64,000 nt of DNA, taken from Candidatus Thiosymbion ectosymbiont of Catanema sp. Cochon2018 (GTDB lineage Bacteria > Pseudomonadota > Gammaproteobacteria > Chromatiales > Chromatiaceae). Each line of letters begins with the position of its first letter. Positions within the stretch are counted from its first letter, which is position 1. Where the stretch lies: contig WYCW01000004.1 in the NCBI GenBank assembly GCA_011392765.1, forward strand, positions 799,667-863,666. The letters are read 5' to 3'. The notes under the pieces were generated by a model. That model saw only the letters and a list, made by a program, of their open reading frames with translations, made no database searches and was not told where the DNA came from. The position numbers were made by a program, and so were the translations under genes. Shown piece by piece: positions 19,976 through 28,455 of the stretch.

Positions 19976-21136
19976 TCATGAAATCACCGGAGTGATATTC
20001 TCGCCGGTTTCAGAATCGAACAAGTGGACATCGCCTGGTTCGACGGAAAGGTCGATTGTTTCCCCTTCCTGCGCTCGAATATCCGCTCCCAGTCGTGCGA
20101 CAACACGCAAGCAATCATCATGTCCGGCATCGAGCTCGAGCTCCCGATGCAGTGCGTCCAACCTCCCGCCGGTATTTGCGCGCACGTCGAAATGCACGAA
20201 AAGATCCGCTCCGAGCCATTCGACCACTTCTAACCGAGCTCGGAACTTCAACGCTTCGCCATCAGACCGACTAGCGACCCGAAAACCCTCAGGGCGAATA
20301 CCTGCGATGACCTCGCGCTTTCCCCGCGGCAAGCTATGAGAAGAATCTTCGGGAAGCGCGACCTCGCTCATGGGAAGAATGAGCCTGTTCCCCTCGATCT
20401 CAGCAGGAAGGAGGTTCATGGCAGGTGATCCAACGAAGCCGGCGACGAACAAGTTGGCCGGACGTCCGTAGAGCTCCCGCGGCGTTCCTGTCTGTTGGAT
20501 CTCCCCCTTACGCAACACCGCGATCCGATGACCGAGGGTCATGGCCTCGGTCTGATCGTGGGTGACATAGACCATTGTCGTACCGAGACGCCGCTGCAGC
20601 CGCGCCAGCTCGGTTCGCATCTGCACTCGGAGCTTGGCGTCCAGATTCGAAAGCGGCTCGTCGAGCAGGAAAGCGGACGGCTGGCGCACGATGGCTCGGC
20701 CCATGGCTACGCGCTGCCGCTGGCCGCCGGAGAGGGCCGCGGGTTTGCGTGCGAGCAGCCCGCCGAGTTCCAGGATGGTTGCGGCTTCTTCGACTCGCGC
20801 GGCGATTTCCGCGTTGTCCATCCCGGCCAGCTTGAGCGGGAAGGCCATGTTCTCGCGCACGGTCATGTGGGGATAGATGGCATAGCTTTGGAAGACCATC
20901 GCCATGTTGCGGTCTTTGGGATCCCTCTCCGTCACCGACTCGCCGCCGACCCGGACAGCCCCGGATGTGGGCCGCTCGAGACCGACAATAATCTTGAGCA
21001 GTGTCGATTTGCCGCAGCCGGAGGGTCCGACCAGAATGAATAGCTCGCCGTCGCGAATGGTCAAGTCGGTCGGCCGGAGAACTTCCGTGCCATCCGCAAA
21101 GCGTTTGTTTACCTGCTCGAGAACGATCTCCGCCAT
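19976..21136 (-). CDS. Sugar ABC transporter ATP-binding protein (MalK/UgpC type)
   Basis: Nucleotide-binding subunit of a carbohydrate importer. Walker A GPSGCGKST (residues about 37-45), Q-loop FQSYAIYPHM, signature LSGGQRQRVA, Walker B FLLDEPLSNLDAKLR, H-loop YVTHDQTEA; residues about 240-386 form the MalK-type regulatory/TOBE domain (GIRPEGF ... GDVHLFD). ATG 21136 (MAEIVLEQ) follows a GGGGGT ribosome site; the longer frame to 21184 overlaps the permease. Last gene of a four-gene operon. Confidence 0.95.
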   Translation of the reverse strand: MAEIVLEQVNKRFADGTEVLRPTDLTIRDGELFILVGPSGCGKSTLLKIIVGLERPTSGAVRVGGESVTERDPKDRNMAMVFQSYAIYPHMTVRENMAFPLKLAGMDNAEIAARVEEAATILELGGLLARKPAALSGGQRQRVAMGRAIVRQPSAFLLDEPLSNLDAKLRVQMRTELARLQRRLGTTMVYVTHDQTEAMTLGHRIAVLRKGEIQQTGTPRELYGRPANLFVAGFVGSPAMNLLPAEIEGNRLILPMSEVALPEDSSHSLPRGKREVIAGIRPEGFRVASRSDGEALKFRARLEVVEWLGADLFVHFDVRANTGGRLDALHRELELDAGHDDCLRVVARLGADIRAQEGETIDLSVEPGDVHLFDSETGENITPVIS

Positions 21137-21149
21137 TTCTACCCCCTTT

Positions 21150-21986
21150 CTACCCCTTGACTGCACCCGCGGTAAGTCCGGCAACGATGCGCCGTTGGAA
21201 GATGAGGACCACCAGACTCACCGGGACCGTAACCACTACGGAGGCGGCGGCGATGGAGCCGGTCGGCAGCTCGAAGCGGGAACTGCCGGTGAAGAAGGCG
21301 ATGGCGGCGGGTACCGTCCTGGCATCGTTGGTGGAGGTCAGCGCCGCGGCGAACAGAAAATCGTTCCACGCGAAGATGAATACCAGGATGGCTGCGGTAA
21401 AGATCCCCGGTGCCGCCAGGGGGGCGATCACGTGGCGGAACGCCTGAAACGGCGTCGCACCGTCTACGCGGGCCGCTTTGTCCAAATCCCACGGGATCTC
21501 GCGAAAGAAGGCCGACAGGATCCAAATGGCCAACGGTAGGGTAAAAGTCATGTAGGGTAGAACAAGACCCGGCCAGGTGTTGTAGAGACCTATGTTCCGC
21601 CACAGGTTGAATAATGGACCGATGACCGCCACCGGAGGAAACATGGCGATGGACAAGGCCGCCCCCAGTATAAGGGCGCGTCCGCGAAAGCGCAGTCGCA
21701 CGATGGCATAGGCGGCGAACATGGCCAGCGACACGGCGAGCAGGGTCGAAACTGCGGCGATGCCGATGGAGTTCCAAAGCGCTGCCGGAAACTGGGCGTC
21801 CGCAAAGATCGCCCGGTAATGTTCCAGACTGATCTCCCGTGGAACGAAGCGGTTGTCGTTCAGGTCCGCCGCGGGCTTGAGCGACAGGGACAGGATCCAC
21901 GCAACCGGAAATAGCGCATAGGCGATCACGACCAGGCTGCCGGTGCGCCAGAACAAGGTTTCAAGCACACCTCTGTGCGGGCTCAC
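21150..21986 (-). CDS. Sugar ABC transporter permease (MalG type)
   Basis: 278 residues with six predicted TM helices, beginning [19 protein letters not shown]. The cytoplasmic EAA loop is seen as [20 protein letters not shown] and docks on the ATPase. It overlaps the upstream permease by 4 bp (ATGA) and precedes the ATPase by 13 bp. Confidence 0.95.
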   Translation of the reverse strand: MSPHRGVLETLFWRTGSLVVIAYALFPVAWILSLSLKPAADLNDNRFVPREISLEHYRAIFADAQFPAALWNSIGIAAVSTLLAVSLAMFAAYAIVRLRFRGRALILGAALSIAMFPPVAVIGPLFNLWRNIGLYNTWPGLVLPYMTFTLPLAIWILSAFFREIPWDLDKAARVDGATPFQAFRHVIAPLAAPGIFTAAILVFIFAWNDFLFAAALTSTNDARTVPAAIAFFTGSSRFELPTGSIAAASVVVTVPVSLVVLIFQRRIVAGLTAGAVKG

Positions 21987-22861
21987 GTTTTGTCCTCCGC
22001 GGCGAAGCTGGCCCCAAGACCTTTAACGAAGAGCATCGCGATGGCGACGACGCACAGGAAGATCAGCACCGACACCGCCGAGCCGAGCCCGAGGTTGAGC
22101 CGGCTGACAAGGGCGTGGTAGCCGACGATGGATACCGTCTCAGTGCCCTGGGCGCCGCGGGTCTGCACGAAGACGGTGTCGAAGATGCGAAAAGCATCCA
22201 GGGTACGGAACAGCAGAGCCACCATGACCGCGTTGCGCATCAGGGGTAGGGTCACCCGAAAGAAGCGCTGCCGGGCACTCGCTCCATCCACGCGCGCCGC
22301 GTCCAGCAAGTCCCGGGGAACCAACGTCAAGCCCGCAAGCAGCAGCAGGGCCATGAAGGGCGTGGTCTTCCATACCTCGGTGAGGATGATCACCAAGAAG
22401 GCCGACCAGCGTTCCGTCAGCCAGGGCGTCTCCAGGCCGAGCCATGGGTTTATGAACCCCGTGACCGGGTCGAAGGCGAACTTCCAGGCCAGAGCCGCGA
22501 CGATGGTAATGATTGCGTAAGGGACCAGGATGGACGCGCGAACCGTACTGCGCAGGAAGAGAACCCGGTGCATCAACAACGCGAGCAACATGCCCAGCAC
22601 CAGTTCGATGGAAACCGAACCGACGGTAATGATCAGGGTGTTGGCCAGGGACTCCCACCAAACTCCAGAGGTGAGCACGCCGGCATAATTGGCGAGTCCG
22701 ACGAACGCCCGTTCGTCCGGAAAACGCAGGTCGTAGCGGAAGAGCGAGAGCCACAAAGCGTAGCTGATCGGATAGGCGGTCACCAGCAGCATGGCCAGAG
22801 CCGCCGGGGTGCACAGGAGCCAGGCCAGGCGCTCCTCCGAGTGGTCGCGCACGCGGCTCAT
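21983..22861 (-). CDS. Sugar ABC transporter permease (MalF type)
   Basis: 292 residues and six TM helices, starting [21 protein letters not shown], with the EAA loop [20 protein letters not shown]. Partner of the MalG-type permease. It overlaps the binding-protein gene by 4 bp. Confidence 0.95.
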   Translation of the reverse strand: MSRVRDHSEERLAWLLCTPAALAMLLVTAYPISYALWLSLFRYDLRFPDERAFVGLANYAGVLTSGVWWESLANTLIITVGSVSIELVLGMLLALLMHRVLFLRSTVRASILVPYAIITIVAALAWKFAFDPVTGFINPWLGLETPWLTERWSAFLVIILTEVWKTTPFMALLLLAGLTLVPRDLLDAARVDGASARQRFFRVTLPLMRNAVMVALLFRTLDAFRIFDTVFVQTRGAQGTETVSIVGYHALVSRLNLGLGSAVSVLIFLCVVAIAMLFVKGLGASFAAEDKT

Positions 22862-24120
22862 AATAGGCCCTCCGAGCGCAGTGCGCGGCCTACGGCATCG
22901 CGGAGGCGCTCGGCATCCCGCTCGGGCTCGATCCTGGAGAGGGGATGCAGCGTGCGGCTGATCGCCAGCGAGACATCGTTGTAATAGGGTGTCCGGGGAC
23001 GTTGCACGGCATCGCGCAATGTCTCGCGCAACAGGTCGGCGAAGGGAAAGGTCGCCCGTACCTGCGGATCGTCGTAGAGCCTGTCACTCGTCGGAGGCAG
23101 GCCGCCGCGCGCAGCGGCAAGACGCTGACTCTCCGGGGAGGCGATACAAGCGGCGGCGCACCGTGCCAGGGCCGGATGGTCTGAGAAGGCTCCCACCCCG
23201 AGGTTGATGCCCCCGATCGTGACTCGGCTGGGCCGTCCCGGCTCCACTGCGGGCCAACGCGCCCAGCCCATGTGCTCGGCGACCGCCGGGGCATTTGCTC
23301 GGGCGCTCGGCCACACATATGTGTAGTTGACCATGAAGCTCGAGCCGCCGGACTCGAAGGCAAGGCGTGACTGGTCCTCGCGGGTGGTGGCCAGACCCGG
23401 ATCGGCGGCTGGGGACCCGGCAAGGCGATGCAGGATGCGCAAGGCCTCCCGGGTAGGAGCGCTACTCAAGGCGGGAGCGTCCGTCTGCTCGTCGAGCACC
23501 GAGCCTCCGGCGGATGCGAGCAGGGACACGAAAAAGACCGTGAGTCCTTCATAGCGCTCTCCTTGGGCCTGGATCGTGCCGTCCTCCCCGAGCCTCTCGG
23601 CCAAGTCGATCATTTCGTCCCAGGTCTGCGGCGGTTGCGGTACTCGGTCAGTGCGGTACCAAAGCAGCTGAGTGTTGGTGGTAAAGGGTGCCGCCCACAG
23701 CCGCCCCTCGTAGACGGCGCTCTCCACCGCGGAATCGATACGGCCATCGCTGACCCGCCGGGCTGCGTCCTGCGGCCAGGGCAGGATCCATCCTGCTTGC
23801 GCGAACTCTGCGGTCCAGATCACGTCCATTCCGATAATATCGATATCGCTGTCCTGCGCGGCCAGACGCCGCGCCAATTGCTCGTGCTGCTGGTCGGCGT
23901 CGGCGGGAAGCGGCTTGAGCTCGACGCGGTAAGCGCCGTCCGACTCCTCGGCGCAACGCCGCGCCACTTCAGCAAAAGCACCGGACGGCTCGTTGAACAC
24001 GTACCAGTTAAGAACCGGAGTGACTGGTGCTTCCCGGACACAACCGGACATGAGAGCTGCGGCAAGGACCGCACCGATCCGGAACCTGATACGGAATGTC
24101 GAGTTGGTTGACACTAGCAT
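22858..24120 (-). CDS. Extracellular sugar-binding lipoprotein (family 1)
   Basis: 420 residues. N-terminal lipoprotein signal with lipobox LMSGC (Cys about residue 27), so it is anchored in the periplasm. The fold is that of family-1 solute-binding proteins: LNWYVFNEPSGAF, DIDIIGMDVIWTAEFAQAGW, YRTDRVPQPPQTWDEMIDLA and PAVEPGRPSRVTIGGINLGV. It resembles trehalose/maltose-type binders of the ThuE/LpqY group, but the substrate cannot be read from sequence. First gene of the operon; no sugar hydrolase or regulator is adjacent. Confidence 0.92.
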   Translation of the reverse strand: MLVSTNSTFRIRFRIGAVLAAALMSGCVREAPVTPVLNWYVFNEPSGAFAEVARRCAEESDGAYRVELKPLPADADQQHEQLARRLAAQDSDIDIIGMDVIWTAEFAQAGWILPWPQDAARRVSDGRIDSAVESAVYEGRLWAAPFTTNTQLLWYRTDRVPQPPQTWDEMIDLAERLGEDGTIQAQGERYEGLTVFFVSLLASAGGSVLDEQTDAPALSSAPTREALRILHRLAGSPAADPGLATTREDQSRLAFESGGSSFMVNYTYVWPSARANAPAVAEHMGWARWPAVEPGRPSRVTIGGINLGVGAFSDHPALARCAAACIASPESQRLAAARGGLPPTSDRLYDDPQVRATFPFADLLRETLRDAVQRPRTPYYNDVSLAISRTLHPLSRIEPERDAERLRDAVGRALRSEGLL

Positions 24121-24137
24121 GAAAACCTTACTGCATT

Positions 24138-24222
24138 AGAACCACGGATGGACACGGATAAACACGGATCACAATCTGTGTTTATCCGTGTCCATCCGTG
24201 GTTCTTCGGTGCGGTTCGTTAT
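24138..24222. repeat. Long hairpin of tandem CACGGAT-type units
   Basis: AACCACGGATGGACACGG ... CCGTGTCCATCCGTGGTT: each arm is made of about four degenerate 10-12-bp units (ACGGATRRACACGGAT). A near-identical hairpin with the same CTTCGGTGCGGTTCGTT tail lies at 46393-46478. The last residues of the 452-residue protein (HRRTTDGHG) are encoded by this hairpin. Confidence 0.85.
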
Positions 24223-25540
24223 CGAGGATCTTCAGATAAAGCCCAACCGTAATCGTTAGAATCGCACTCAGTAGCACATACAGAAGCGGCTGATGCAATT
24301 GCGACTGCACGTACACGGAGCTCCACGGCCAGGGCTGTGTGGAAAACGCACTCGGATAACTATGCGCCATCCAGGCAAAACCGCAGAGAAGTACATGTAC
24401 GAACCCGAAACTAATTATCAGCCATTGCCGTTGAAGTTTCAATCTGTTATGGCGATCGTCACGATCCATACCGATCAATCCATTATAGACACCGCCCCGA
24501 CCTTTGTCGATCTTGATTTGTTTCCAAGCTTGAAACAAAAGGAGCAAATAAATCGAGTACAGCAGCCATGAAATGACGTGAAGCTGGGGCCAGGTAAACC
24601 GCCAGATAACATCCGTGTGCATACCTCCGGTGTTCTTCACGCCATGACCATGTCGAATGAACGTCTCCCACCCGAGAAGACCCTGCTCAAGAAGAAACGG
24701 GTCCTCTATGTGTCGATGGATCCAGACGCCCAGTTGCGCTACTCCTGACACTATGCTCCGAACATGGGCGTCTATCACCAAAGCGATGCAGGTTGCAACA
24801 GCAAGAACCAAACATATCACCACTATTGGTTCTATCAGACGGTTAAGGGTAGATCCCATGCTGTTGGGCTGCTTACTAATAAATTGTGGAGCAACGAACA
24901 ATAGCGCCCCGAATAGCCCCCCTACGAGAAGGAATTTGTAGTGAAACCAATCCTCCTCCCTTTCGATCTTGAGTTTGATCTCTGTGACAGCCTTCTTGTG
25001 CTCTTCTATTATCAGCTGTTCTACGAAACCGATATTGTGGGAGTTATCCTCAGTGCACTTTTTCCTAGTGTCTCCTTTACCACAGATAGTGAACTCTCCC
25101 ATAGTGACTCTTTTCTTACCGTAATTTTCTGGAACCTGCTCAAAGCATGGTGTTTTTCCTCCTTCGGGACAAATATCGACAGGCGGAAACCAAAACAGCA
25201 TCAACATGACCGCTGTTCCGAGAAGAAAAACCAAAACAAGCTCTTTCCGAAAACCTTCCAAACGCCAACGAAGAATAAATAACGCAAGCAATATAATGAG
25301 GATGAAGAATGCGAATGTCTGCACTAAATCTTCAATAGCGAGATCCTTATCTTCAACAGCGGACTCCTCAAAATTGCTCGCCACAATATCGAGCTTCCCC
25401 AAATTGCCCGCCACAACATCGAGCACATCTCCATGAAAAAGTGTCAACAGCATTAAGACTATCGAAAGTGAAAGGAATAGGCCGACAAACACCCTCCGCC
25501 ATTCCCGAGACCACAAGTTAGAGTTCATGGTTCTCTCCAA
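24182..25540 (-). CDS. Multi-pass membrane protein of unknown function
   Basis: 452 residues (or 448 from ATG 25528) with about eight predicted TM helices, e.g. VFVGLFLSLSIVLMLLTLF, FFILIILLALFIL, LVFLLGTAVMLMLFWF, VVICLVLAVATCIALVI, WLLYSIYLLLLF and LLYVLLSAILTITVGLYL. Between TM3 and TM4 is a hydrophilic loop with four cysteines (ICPEGGKTPCFE, ICGKGDTRKKC) followed by a charged helix. No family recognised. A frameshifted relative lies at 18870-19866, so this is a small local paralogue family. The C-terminal residues come from an inserted hairpin repeat. Confidence 0.75.
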   Translation of the reverse strand: MERTMNSNLWSREWRRVFVGLFLSLSIVLMLLTLFHGDVLDVVAGNLGKLDIVASNFEESAVEDKDLAIEDLVQTFAFFILIILLALFILRWRLEGFRKELVLVFLLGTAVMLMLFWFPPVDICPEGGKTPCFEQVPENYGKKRVTMGEFTICGKGDTRKKCTEDNSHNIGFVEQLIIEEHKKAVTEIKLKIEREEDWFHYKFLLVGGLFGALLFVAPQFISKQPNSMGSTLNRLIEPIVVICLVLAVATCIALVIDAHVRSIVSGVAQLGVWIHRHIEDPFLLEQGLLGWETFIRHGHGVKNTGGMHTDVIWRFTWPQLHVISWLLYSIYLLLLFQAWKQIKIDKGRGGVYNGLIGMDRDDRHNRLKLQRQWLIISFGFVHVLLCGFAWMAHSYPSAFSTQPWPWSSVYVQSQLHQPLLYVLLSAILTITVGLYLKILDNEPHRRTTDGHG

Positions 25541-25580
25541 AACACCTGCCAGGGATTACGTGAAGCAGTAGCACGCTAAC

Positions 25581-25614
25581 CTAGCGAGGCTTCGCCTCAG
25601 ACCGACGAGTTGCG
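25581..25614. mobile_element. CTAG-hairpin element, solo right end (copy B)
   Basis: CTAG followed by CGAGGCTTCGCCTCAG and ACCGACGAG, identical to the right end of the other copies (reverse orientation). No matching left end is seen before the next copy. Confidence 0.6.
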
Positions 25615-25639
25615 GTTTTGTCCGCACGCTCGTCGCACA

Positions 25640-25810
25640 ATTCTAATTCGACAAGATTTACAGGATTTTCAAGATTTACAGGATTTTTTTCTTGTTGCCC
25701 TGAACGTTCGCCGCACGGTTACCTGCTTGCCCAAGCGCGTAGGATGCGGTGAGCACGGTAATACCTTCAGGATTGCGTTTGGGGTCGGCGCGAACCGCAT
25801 CGATGATGGC
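25640..25810. repeat. Tandem AAGATTTACAGGATTTT repeat and a GTAGGATGCGGTGAGC repeat
   Basis: Two near-identical copies of AAGATTTACAGGATTTT at 25652-25690, then at about 25739-25806 a copy of the GTAGGATGCGGTGAGC...GCGCGAACCGCATC repeat. Non-coding. Confidence 0.7.
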
Positions 25811-25848
25811 ACCACCGGAGGGCGTGTGGGCCGGGGTCACGTGGACCG

Positions 25849-26001
25849 CAATGCCATTAAGTTAAGCGTTACCGGTCGGCAAAGTAAGAGAAGAAACTAC
25901 GAATCACGCGAATCCTCGCGAATCGATTCGCGGAAATTCGCGTGATTCGTAGTTTTCTCTTCCGCATCGGTAAGTGGCCAACAGCTAACTTAATGGCATT
26001 G
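25849..26001. mobile_element. IS4/IS231-like miniature transposon, copy 1, with 10-bp target duplication
   Basis: 153 bp, terminal inverted repeats CAATGCCATTAAGTTA at both ends, flanked by the 10-bp direct repeat ACGTGGACCG (25839-25848 and 26002-26011). The interior is a hairpin (CTACGAATCACGCGAAT ... ATTCGCGTGATTCGTAG). Ends of the CATGCCCATCAACTTAAG type and 10-12-bp duplications are known for IS231-group IS4 elements; the family assignment is inferred from that. Confidence 0.85.
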
Positions 26002-26007
26002 ACGTGG

Positions 26008-26672
26008 ACCGGGGTCAGGTCTTGTATTCCATCATTCATAGATGCACCGACCTCGCTTTACCGCCACCAAGATTCCATGGCAGAGAACAAGCCCTTGGGT
26101 AACCGTTCAGACCCCCACTGTTTTTGCGATCTCCCCGGCACCGGATTCCGGTACCCAGCCCTGAAAGGGCGTGACACCGAAGGCGTCAATCCCGGCGTAC
26201 CGTTCATCGTCGGTACCGCCTGATTTCCGCGCCAAGAGCTTCGAGCACACCTGAGACCGCGAAGGTTATCCTCTCGCTTTTATGTCACGCCCTTTCAGGG
26301 CTCGATTCCAAACCCCGACACCACCCAGGGCGTTGCCCTGGGCTGGTATGTTCGACCCCTTCGGGGTCATGGTAAACCAGTCGCTCCGCGACAATCCGTA
26401 ATCGTTCAGCCCCCTGCTATACTGCCACATGGCACAATTTGCGCATTTCACTCCCTCTCCCCCTGAGAGAGGGCCAGGGTGAGGGGGAAATTCAAAAGCT
26501 CGGATTATGCCGTGTGGCAGTATATTTTTGCCATCTGCCTGGCACCGGCGGATTCCGGCAATTCCTGCCGCAATGACGAGATGGGGGCTGAACGGTTACG
26601 CCCTTGGTGCGCGTCCGTATCTTGATAAGCACCAGGTTGCGAGAACCTTTTCCTGTTCGCTCACAACACCGC
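26008..26672. repeat. GGGGTCAGGTCTTG repeat, split by a 501-bp insertion
   Basis: The two parts (26008-26098 and 26600-26672) together match the uninterrupted copy at 28648-28815 (GGGGTCAGGTCTTGTATTCC ... TTGCGGGAACCTTTTCCTG). The inserted element is listed separately. The right end overlaps the last codons of the regulator gene at 26661. Confidence 0.75.
26099..26599. mobile_element. IS66-like miniature element, 501 bp, with 8-bp target duplication
   Basis: Ends GTAACCGTTCAG...CTGAACGGTTAC, flanked by GCCCTTGG on both sides (26091-26098, 26600-26607). IS66-family elements begin GTAA and make 8-bp duplications. The interior has no transposase. It contains a CCTGAAAGGGCGTGAC inverted repeat pair, a GGGCGTTGCCCTGGGC palindrome and, at about 26397-26520, a TATACTGCCACATGG/CCGTGTGGCAGTATA inverted repeat preceded by another TAATCGTTCAGCCCCC end. 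Confidence 0.8.
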
Positions 26673-26981
26673 ATCCAACCCCTTACGATCAATGAGGGTG
26701 AGAAGTTTCGCGGAAGGCCCGCTCGGCTTCTTCTCACCTATCTCCCACTTTTGAACGGTGGATACACTCGTATTCAAGACAGCGGCAAAAACCGCTTGGC
26801 TGACATGCACCGTTTCGCGAAGCGTTTTGATCTTTTCCGGCGGCATCTCCTCGACATCGAGATGGCATAATGCATTGAACTCGTGCATGCGGCGTTTGTC
26901 GATCAGGCCGGCTGTGTGCAATCCGCGAGCAGTTTCATGCATTTCTGCCAGGATTCGACTGTTACCCTTGGTTGTGGTCAT
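26661..26981 (-). CDS. XRE-family antitoxin/regulator (HigA/NadS-like)
   Basis: 106 residues with a C-terminal helix-turn-helix: LRETVHVSQAVFAAVLNTSV then STVQKWEIGEKKPSGPSAKL. This is the pattern of NadS/HigA-type antitoxins and regulators that follow a RelE/HigB toxin gene. No intact toxin precedes it: 26982-27083 holds only a 22-codon frame (ending FHEESVQDPHLR) with no known motif. Probably an orphan antitoxin. The last codons lie in repeat sequence. Confidence 0.8.
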   Translation of the reverse strand: MTTTKGNSRILAEMHETARGLHTAGLIDKRRMHEFNALCHLDVEEMPPEKIKTLRETVHVSQAVFAAVLNTSVSTVQKWEIGEKKPSGPSAKLLTLIDRKGLDAVL

Positions 26982-27083
26982 GACAAATCTCTTCTATCTC
27001 ACCGGAGGTGCGGGTCCTGAACACTCTCCTCATGAAAAAAGTCTATCACCTGGTGGAATATTGCGCGACGTGAGCCGTGACCT

Positions 27084-27362
27084 TCATCGGTAGACTTCAT
27101 CGTGCGTGCCCAGGTCCAGCAGGACGATTTCCTGTTCGGTGATCTTGAGCAGCAGCGTCAGCCGATAGCTGTACGTGAGGCTGACCGATTGCACGCCGGC
27201 TGGTTTACCACTGAGAGGGGGGAGCTTGAGCTTAGGCCGAAATGGATCCCGGCTGAGCTCATCCAGGGTATCCCGCAGGATAGGACGCAAGTCGGGATGT
27301 TTACGAAGGAATTTGCGAGCGCGCCGCTCGAAGTGGCGGGTCGTAATTAACGCAAAACTCAT
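27084..27362 (-). CDS. RelE/ParE-family toxin
   Basis: 92 residues, typical for ribosome-dependent mRNA interferases: FERRARKFLRKHPDLRPILR, a central PKLKLPPLSGKPAGVQSVSL strand turn, YSYRLTLLLKI and the end VLLDLGTHDEVYR. It overlaps the antitoxin gene upstream by 4 bp (ATGA). Apparently intact. Confidence 0.88.
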   Translation of the reverse strand: MSFALITTRHFERRARKFLRKHPDLRPILRDTLDELSRDPFRPKLKLPPLSGKPAGVQSVSLTYSYRLTLLLKITEQEIVLLDLGTHDEVYR

Positions 27363-27628
27363 GCGTCGTCGGCATCGAGTGCACGCATCAGCGCATCCGC
27401 ATCCCCGTAACGGTTCGTTCGACCGGCATCGAGGTCCGCCAGAGATGCACGCAGGCGCTCCCTTGCCGCCTCCTGCCGGGCTTGTTGCAGCTCGGCAAAG
27501 GCTGCCTCAGTGAGCACCACATAGTTCGGGCGATTGTTCTCGGTGATATGGACAGGCCCATCGCGTAGTGCTTCGTCCACGGCAGATATTCCACGACGCT
27601 CGATTTCTTGGGCCGGAATGCTGTTCAT
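27359..27628 (-). CDS. Phd/YefM-family antitoxin
   Basis: 89 residues: IPAQEIERRGISAVDEAL then NRPNYVVLTEAAFAELQQAR, the Phd/YefM DNA-binding core, and a C-terminal acidic tail expected to wrap the toxin. Operon with the RelE-type toxin; likely autoregulated. Confidence 0.85.
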   Translation of the reverse strand: MNSIPAQEIERRGISAVDEALRDGPVHITENNRPNYVVLTEAAFAELQQARQEAARERLRASLADLDAGRTNRYGDADALMRALDADDA

Positions 27629-27658
27629 GTCCGCTCCATGTACTGATTTTGATGCCTA

Positions 27659-27999
27659 ATTCTACTTTGTCACATTCGGCGTAACTTGTTGATCTTTATT
27701 GGATCTCATTGTTTGGCAAATTTCTAGCGAGGCTTTGCCTCAGACCGACGAGGCATGAAGGCCCCAACAGCCCCTCTCCCGTAAGGTCCCCTCTCCTATG
27801 CCCAACCAACCGTTGGAGAGCTTGGGTAGGTCGGGATCGGGATCGGGATCGAAATCGGGATCGAAATCGAAATTCCGATTGCGATCCCGATCCCGATTTG
27901 TGCACTGCATAAACTTGACTCATTTGTAAAGATTCGGGTCCCTCAAGGAATCCTAGTAGATCGGTGGGTTATCATGGAATGTGGCAAAGTAGAACTAAG
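27659..27999. repeat. TTCTACTTTGTCACATT element, copy 2, split by a CTAG-hairpin element
   Basis: Ends TTCTACTTTGTCACATT and AATGTGGCAAAGTAGAA. About 105 bp once the inserted element (27724-27956) is removed, matching the copy at 1586-1694. Confidence 0.75.
27724..27956. mobile_element. CTAG-hairpin element, copy C (233 bp, reverse orientation)
   Basis: CTAG at both ends. Right end CGAGGCTTTGCCTCAG; left end (reverse strand) GATTCCTTGAGGGACC with ACAAATGAGTCAAG. The interior carries a palindrome of tandem CGGGAT/CGAAAT units and CAACGGTTGGTTGGG-type sequence, shared with the copies at 62368-62519 and 63305-63491. Confidence 0.8.
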
Positions 28000-28001
28000 A
28001 G

Positions 28002-28143
28002 GCTGTCTAAAAAAGGACCGTAGGCCGTAGGCTGGGTTGCGGCCAGGGACGGCCAAAACCCAGCAATACCCAAAGCTGGGTTTCGTTCCTCAACCCAGCC
28101 TACCGATCTAAAATCAATGTGTTAGTTTTTAGACAGCCTCTAA
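28002..28143. mobile_element. Miniature element with GAGGCTGTCTAAAAA ends, copy 2
   Basis: 142 bp. Terminal inverted repeat GAGGCTGTCTAAAAA/TTTTTAGACAGCCTC with TAA on both outer sides, consistent with a short (3-4 bp) duplication as made by IS5-type elements (inference). The interior has GTAGGCTGGGTTGCGG and AACCCAGCCTAC arms. The same element in reverse orientation lies at 4240-4360, and a fragment at about 30418-30450. Confidence 0.8.
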
Positions 28144-28146
28144 GTG

Positions 28147-28449
28147 TTAGGCTATGGATACACGGACTTCTTGGTCGAGCCTGTCGGCCATGGCTTCGCG
28201 TGTGGTCTCGAGATCGTACCGGGTTTGGAGATTCATCCAGAATCGAGCCTCTATTCCAAAAAAGCGTCCCAGTCGTAAGGCAGTATCCGCGGTGATACCC
28301 CGTTCCTCATGGACGATCTCATGAATGCGACGCGGCGGTACCCCGACCTCTTGGGCCAAATGGTACTGGCTTATCCGCATCGGCTTTAAAAAATCCTCAA
28401 GCAGGATCTCCCCAGGATGAATCGGCGGAAAGTCACGCTTTGTCATCAT
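28147..28449 (-). CDS. higA: HigA-family antitoxin
   Basis: 100 residues: PPIHPGEILLEDFLKPMRIS, the HTH QYHLAQEVGVPPRRIHEIVH and the family signature DTALRLGRFFGIEARFWMNL. Intact, but the toxin gene that should precede it is reduced to 16 codons (28456-28503). An antitoxin without its toxin may persist as a repressor or as protection against related toxins. Confidence 0.92.
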   Translation of the reverse strand: MMTKRDFPPIHPGEILLEDFLKPMRISQYHLAQEVGVPPRRIHEIVHEERGITADTALRLGRFFGIEARFWMNLQTRYDLETTREAMADRLDQEVRVSIA

Positions 28450-28455
28450 TTTCCC

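Noticed and set aside
27830..27900. CRISPR array from the repeated CGGGATCGGGATCG units
   Set aside because: The units are 6 bp, contiguous and palindromic with the following CGATCCCGATCCCG; there are no spacers and no cas genes.
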